This document shows, in pieces, positions 58,860 through 60,000 of a stretch of 60,000 nucleotides of DNA (position 1 is the stretch's first letter; the number at the start of each line of letters is the position of its first letter). The notes beneath the pieces are model-generated. The model did no database searches, had not been told where the DNA came from, and saw only the letters and a program-made list of their open reading frames with translations. Both the position numbers and the translations under genes were made by a program. This DNA comes from Owenia fusiformis (Eukaryota; Annelida; Polychaeta; Sabellida; Oweniidae). The stretch is from assembly GCA_903813345.2 (NCBI GenBank), contig CAIIXF020000012.1, positions 19,477,520-19,537,519 of the forward strand, written 5' to 3'.

Positions 58860-60000
58860 ATGTTGTTTAAGCGAAGATGTTCTTTGTTAATCTTAACAGT
58901 GATGATATGGCATCTGATGTTTAGCATTCACCATCATCTAACATCACAGAATGTCGAAGGAATAAATATCAAACTTGGCCTACTGCTTCCTAGAGAAGGT
59001 AAGATTTGTATTGACAAATAACTGAAGGAAGGAAGAGTAAAATGAATGATCTGGTCATCTAACTTGAGTTCTTGCATGTACATGCATGTAATCTTACAAT
59101 CTTACAAGTCAAGGTCAAAGTCTGCTAAGGTCATTACTTATTAGTCACAGATCATTAGTACCATACATTGGTACTGATATGCATGTACAGTAAAAATGTA
59201 TACTGTAGATTGGGTTAATTTGGCGCTACTTAATTTGGTGATTTTGCCATTTTTGGCATATTGGCGGAGATTTGATTTGGCGGATATGCAAAAAAACTCG
59301 CTGTTTGCGAATATGTTAATGGGCATGTTTGGCTATGTTCATTTTTTCTTTTGAGGACAACTGGCGATATTCACCAAGTTTGTACATTTTTGTGAGATCA
59401 TCCTTTACATTTTGATAATCGATGCTGCTACTATACCGCGGTTTTTCTTTCTAGTTTTTCCCTGAGTATTAATGAGTGACTGACCAGTTCTGAGCCAATT
59501 TATGAGAGACATTTTTTCATATTTTTTGAAAAAACTAAACCGGAAGGGACCTAAATACACTGGACAAAATACCCTAGATAATTCCCGGGGATTCATTCTA
59601 AATTTTGGTGAAGATTTATATTGGCGAATTTTTCAATTTCGCCAAATTAAAGCAGGCGCCAAATTAACCCAATCTACAGTAAGTGGAGTTATCTAGACTC
59701 CAATAATGTTCAAAATAGTGTTCCACTTGTGAGGTGTTCTTACTTTACTTGTACTTAATTTGGCGGCTGTTTTAATTTGGAGGATCTGTTCTGAACATGT
59801 TAATTCATTCAATTTATTAGAGCTAAGTGGTAATTTGGCTATGAGACCAATGCTGCTACAATGGAAAGATGCAAAAATTATCATGATGACAGTTTCAAGA
59901 AAGCCAGCAAAAGTATGTATGTAAATCCATTTATTGTAGGTCTACGAGGTTATTTAGGATATGAGACCAATGCTGCTTCGACAACAATGGCAGTAGAAAG
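58860..60000 (+). CDS. N-terminus of a secreted/receptor protein, resembling receptor guanylate cyclase ligand-binding region (3'-incomplete)
   Basis: Exon 1 (58860-58998) encodes a basic start and hydrophobic signal sequence (MLFKRRCSLLILTVMIWHLM), then NVEGINIKLGLLLPRE. It ends in phase 1 at gtaaga. Exon 2 starts in phase 1 after tttattgtag at 59940 and runs off the window: GLRGYLGYETNAASTTMAVE. The joined text KLGLLLP...GYLGYETNAASTTMAVE looks like the first strand and helix of a periplasmic-binding-like ANF-receptor domain, as in natriuretic-peptide-type receptor guanylate cyclases. That is pattern resemblance over ~35 residues only; other family I binding-fold receptors are possible. A degenerate copy of the exon 2 start lies just upstream at 59828. 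Confidence 0.5.
59203..59679. mobile_element. ~477-bp MITE with TIR ctgtagattgggttaatttggc, TA-flanked
   Basis: The left end ctgtagattgggttaatttg is matched by the inverted right end (gccaaattaacccaatctacag). TA dinucleotides occur on both sides (59201-59202 and 59680-59681), as in Tc1/mariner-type insertions. The interior repeats 'aatttggcg' on both strands. It lies in the first intron of the gene at 58860. An eroded similar stretch follows at 59757-59785. Confidence 0.85.
59800..59911 (+). pseudogene. Degenerate duplicate of the following exon start
   Basis: ttcaatttattag followed by agctaagtggtaatttggctatgagaccaatgctgc aligns with the real acceptor and exon at 59930-59990 (ttattgtag, gtctacgaggttatttaggatatgagaccaatgctgc). 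The copy carries indels that break the GYLGYET frame. It ends near a gtatgtatgtaa donor-like site. Confidence 0.65.

Overview
This window looks like intron-rich, AT-rich animal nuclear DNA packed with transposable elements. The two clearly recognisable host genes (RUSF1, RFC5) have metazoan-type small exons with GT-AG junctions whose phases all agree. Helentron, Penelope-like and L1/Tx1-like elements, many foldback/MITE copies and 'tgaccttgacctttg'-rich dispersed repeats are typical of marine invertebrates such as molluscs. I infer a lophotrochozoan or similar invertebrate but cannot name a species.

Layout: (1) 1-12.1 kb: RUSF1 (DUF647 family), + strand, 12 constitutive exons from 3364 to the stop at 12065; the N-terminal exon(s) lie upstream of the window. 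Its first visible intron carries a tandem array of copies of its own 3' splice site, split by a head-to-head LINE/Penelope composite insertion with a TSD. Its third intron opens with an array grown out of its own 5' splice site, and one internal exon is tandemly duplicated. (2) 12.1-17.4 kb: the convergent intergenic region, with small MITEs, a large palindrome and a decayed paralogue (13.9-15.5 kb) of the gene at 22.6 kb. (3) 17.4-28.8 kb: RFC5 (replication factor C small subunit), - strand, seven 3' exons. Its penultimate exon is preceded by about 17 tandem 74-bp copies of its own acceptor plus exon start. Nested in a 6.9-kb RFC5 intron, on the opposite strand, is an intact two-exon gene for a cysteine-rich type I membrane protein. 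(4) 28.9-33.5 kb: tandem repeats (about 570 bp x 3, about 131 bp, 90 bp). (5) 33.6-44.4 kb: an intact autonomous Helentron, a single - strand polyprotein of about 3139 aa. It has a Cys/Ala-rich repetitive head, an OTU domain, a second putative cysteine protease, a zinc-binding segment, Rep, a Pif1-like helicase and a C-terminal endonuclease. (6) 44.4-50.4 kb: a mariner-like MITE, a 0.9-kb inverted-repeat pair and a decayed Helentron fragment. (7) 50.6-55.8 kb: a small - strand coiled-coil, Lys/Glu-rich gene among satellites. (8) 56-60 kb: repeats, then the first exons of a + strand secreted or receptor protein resembling the ligand-binding region of receptor guanylate cyclases.

The most unusual theme is splice-junction-anchored tandem duplication. 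Four separate places (RUSF1 acceptor, RUSF1 donor, RUSF1 whole exon, RFC5 acceptor), and probably a fifth (the gene at 59.8-60 kb), have local tandem copies whose unit straddles an exon-intron boundary of the neighbouring gene.
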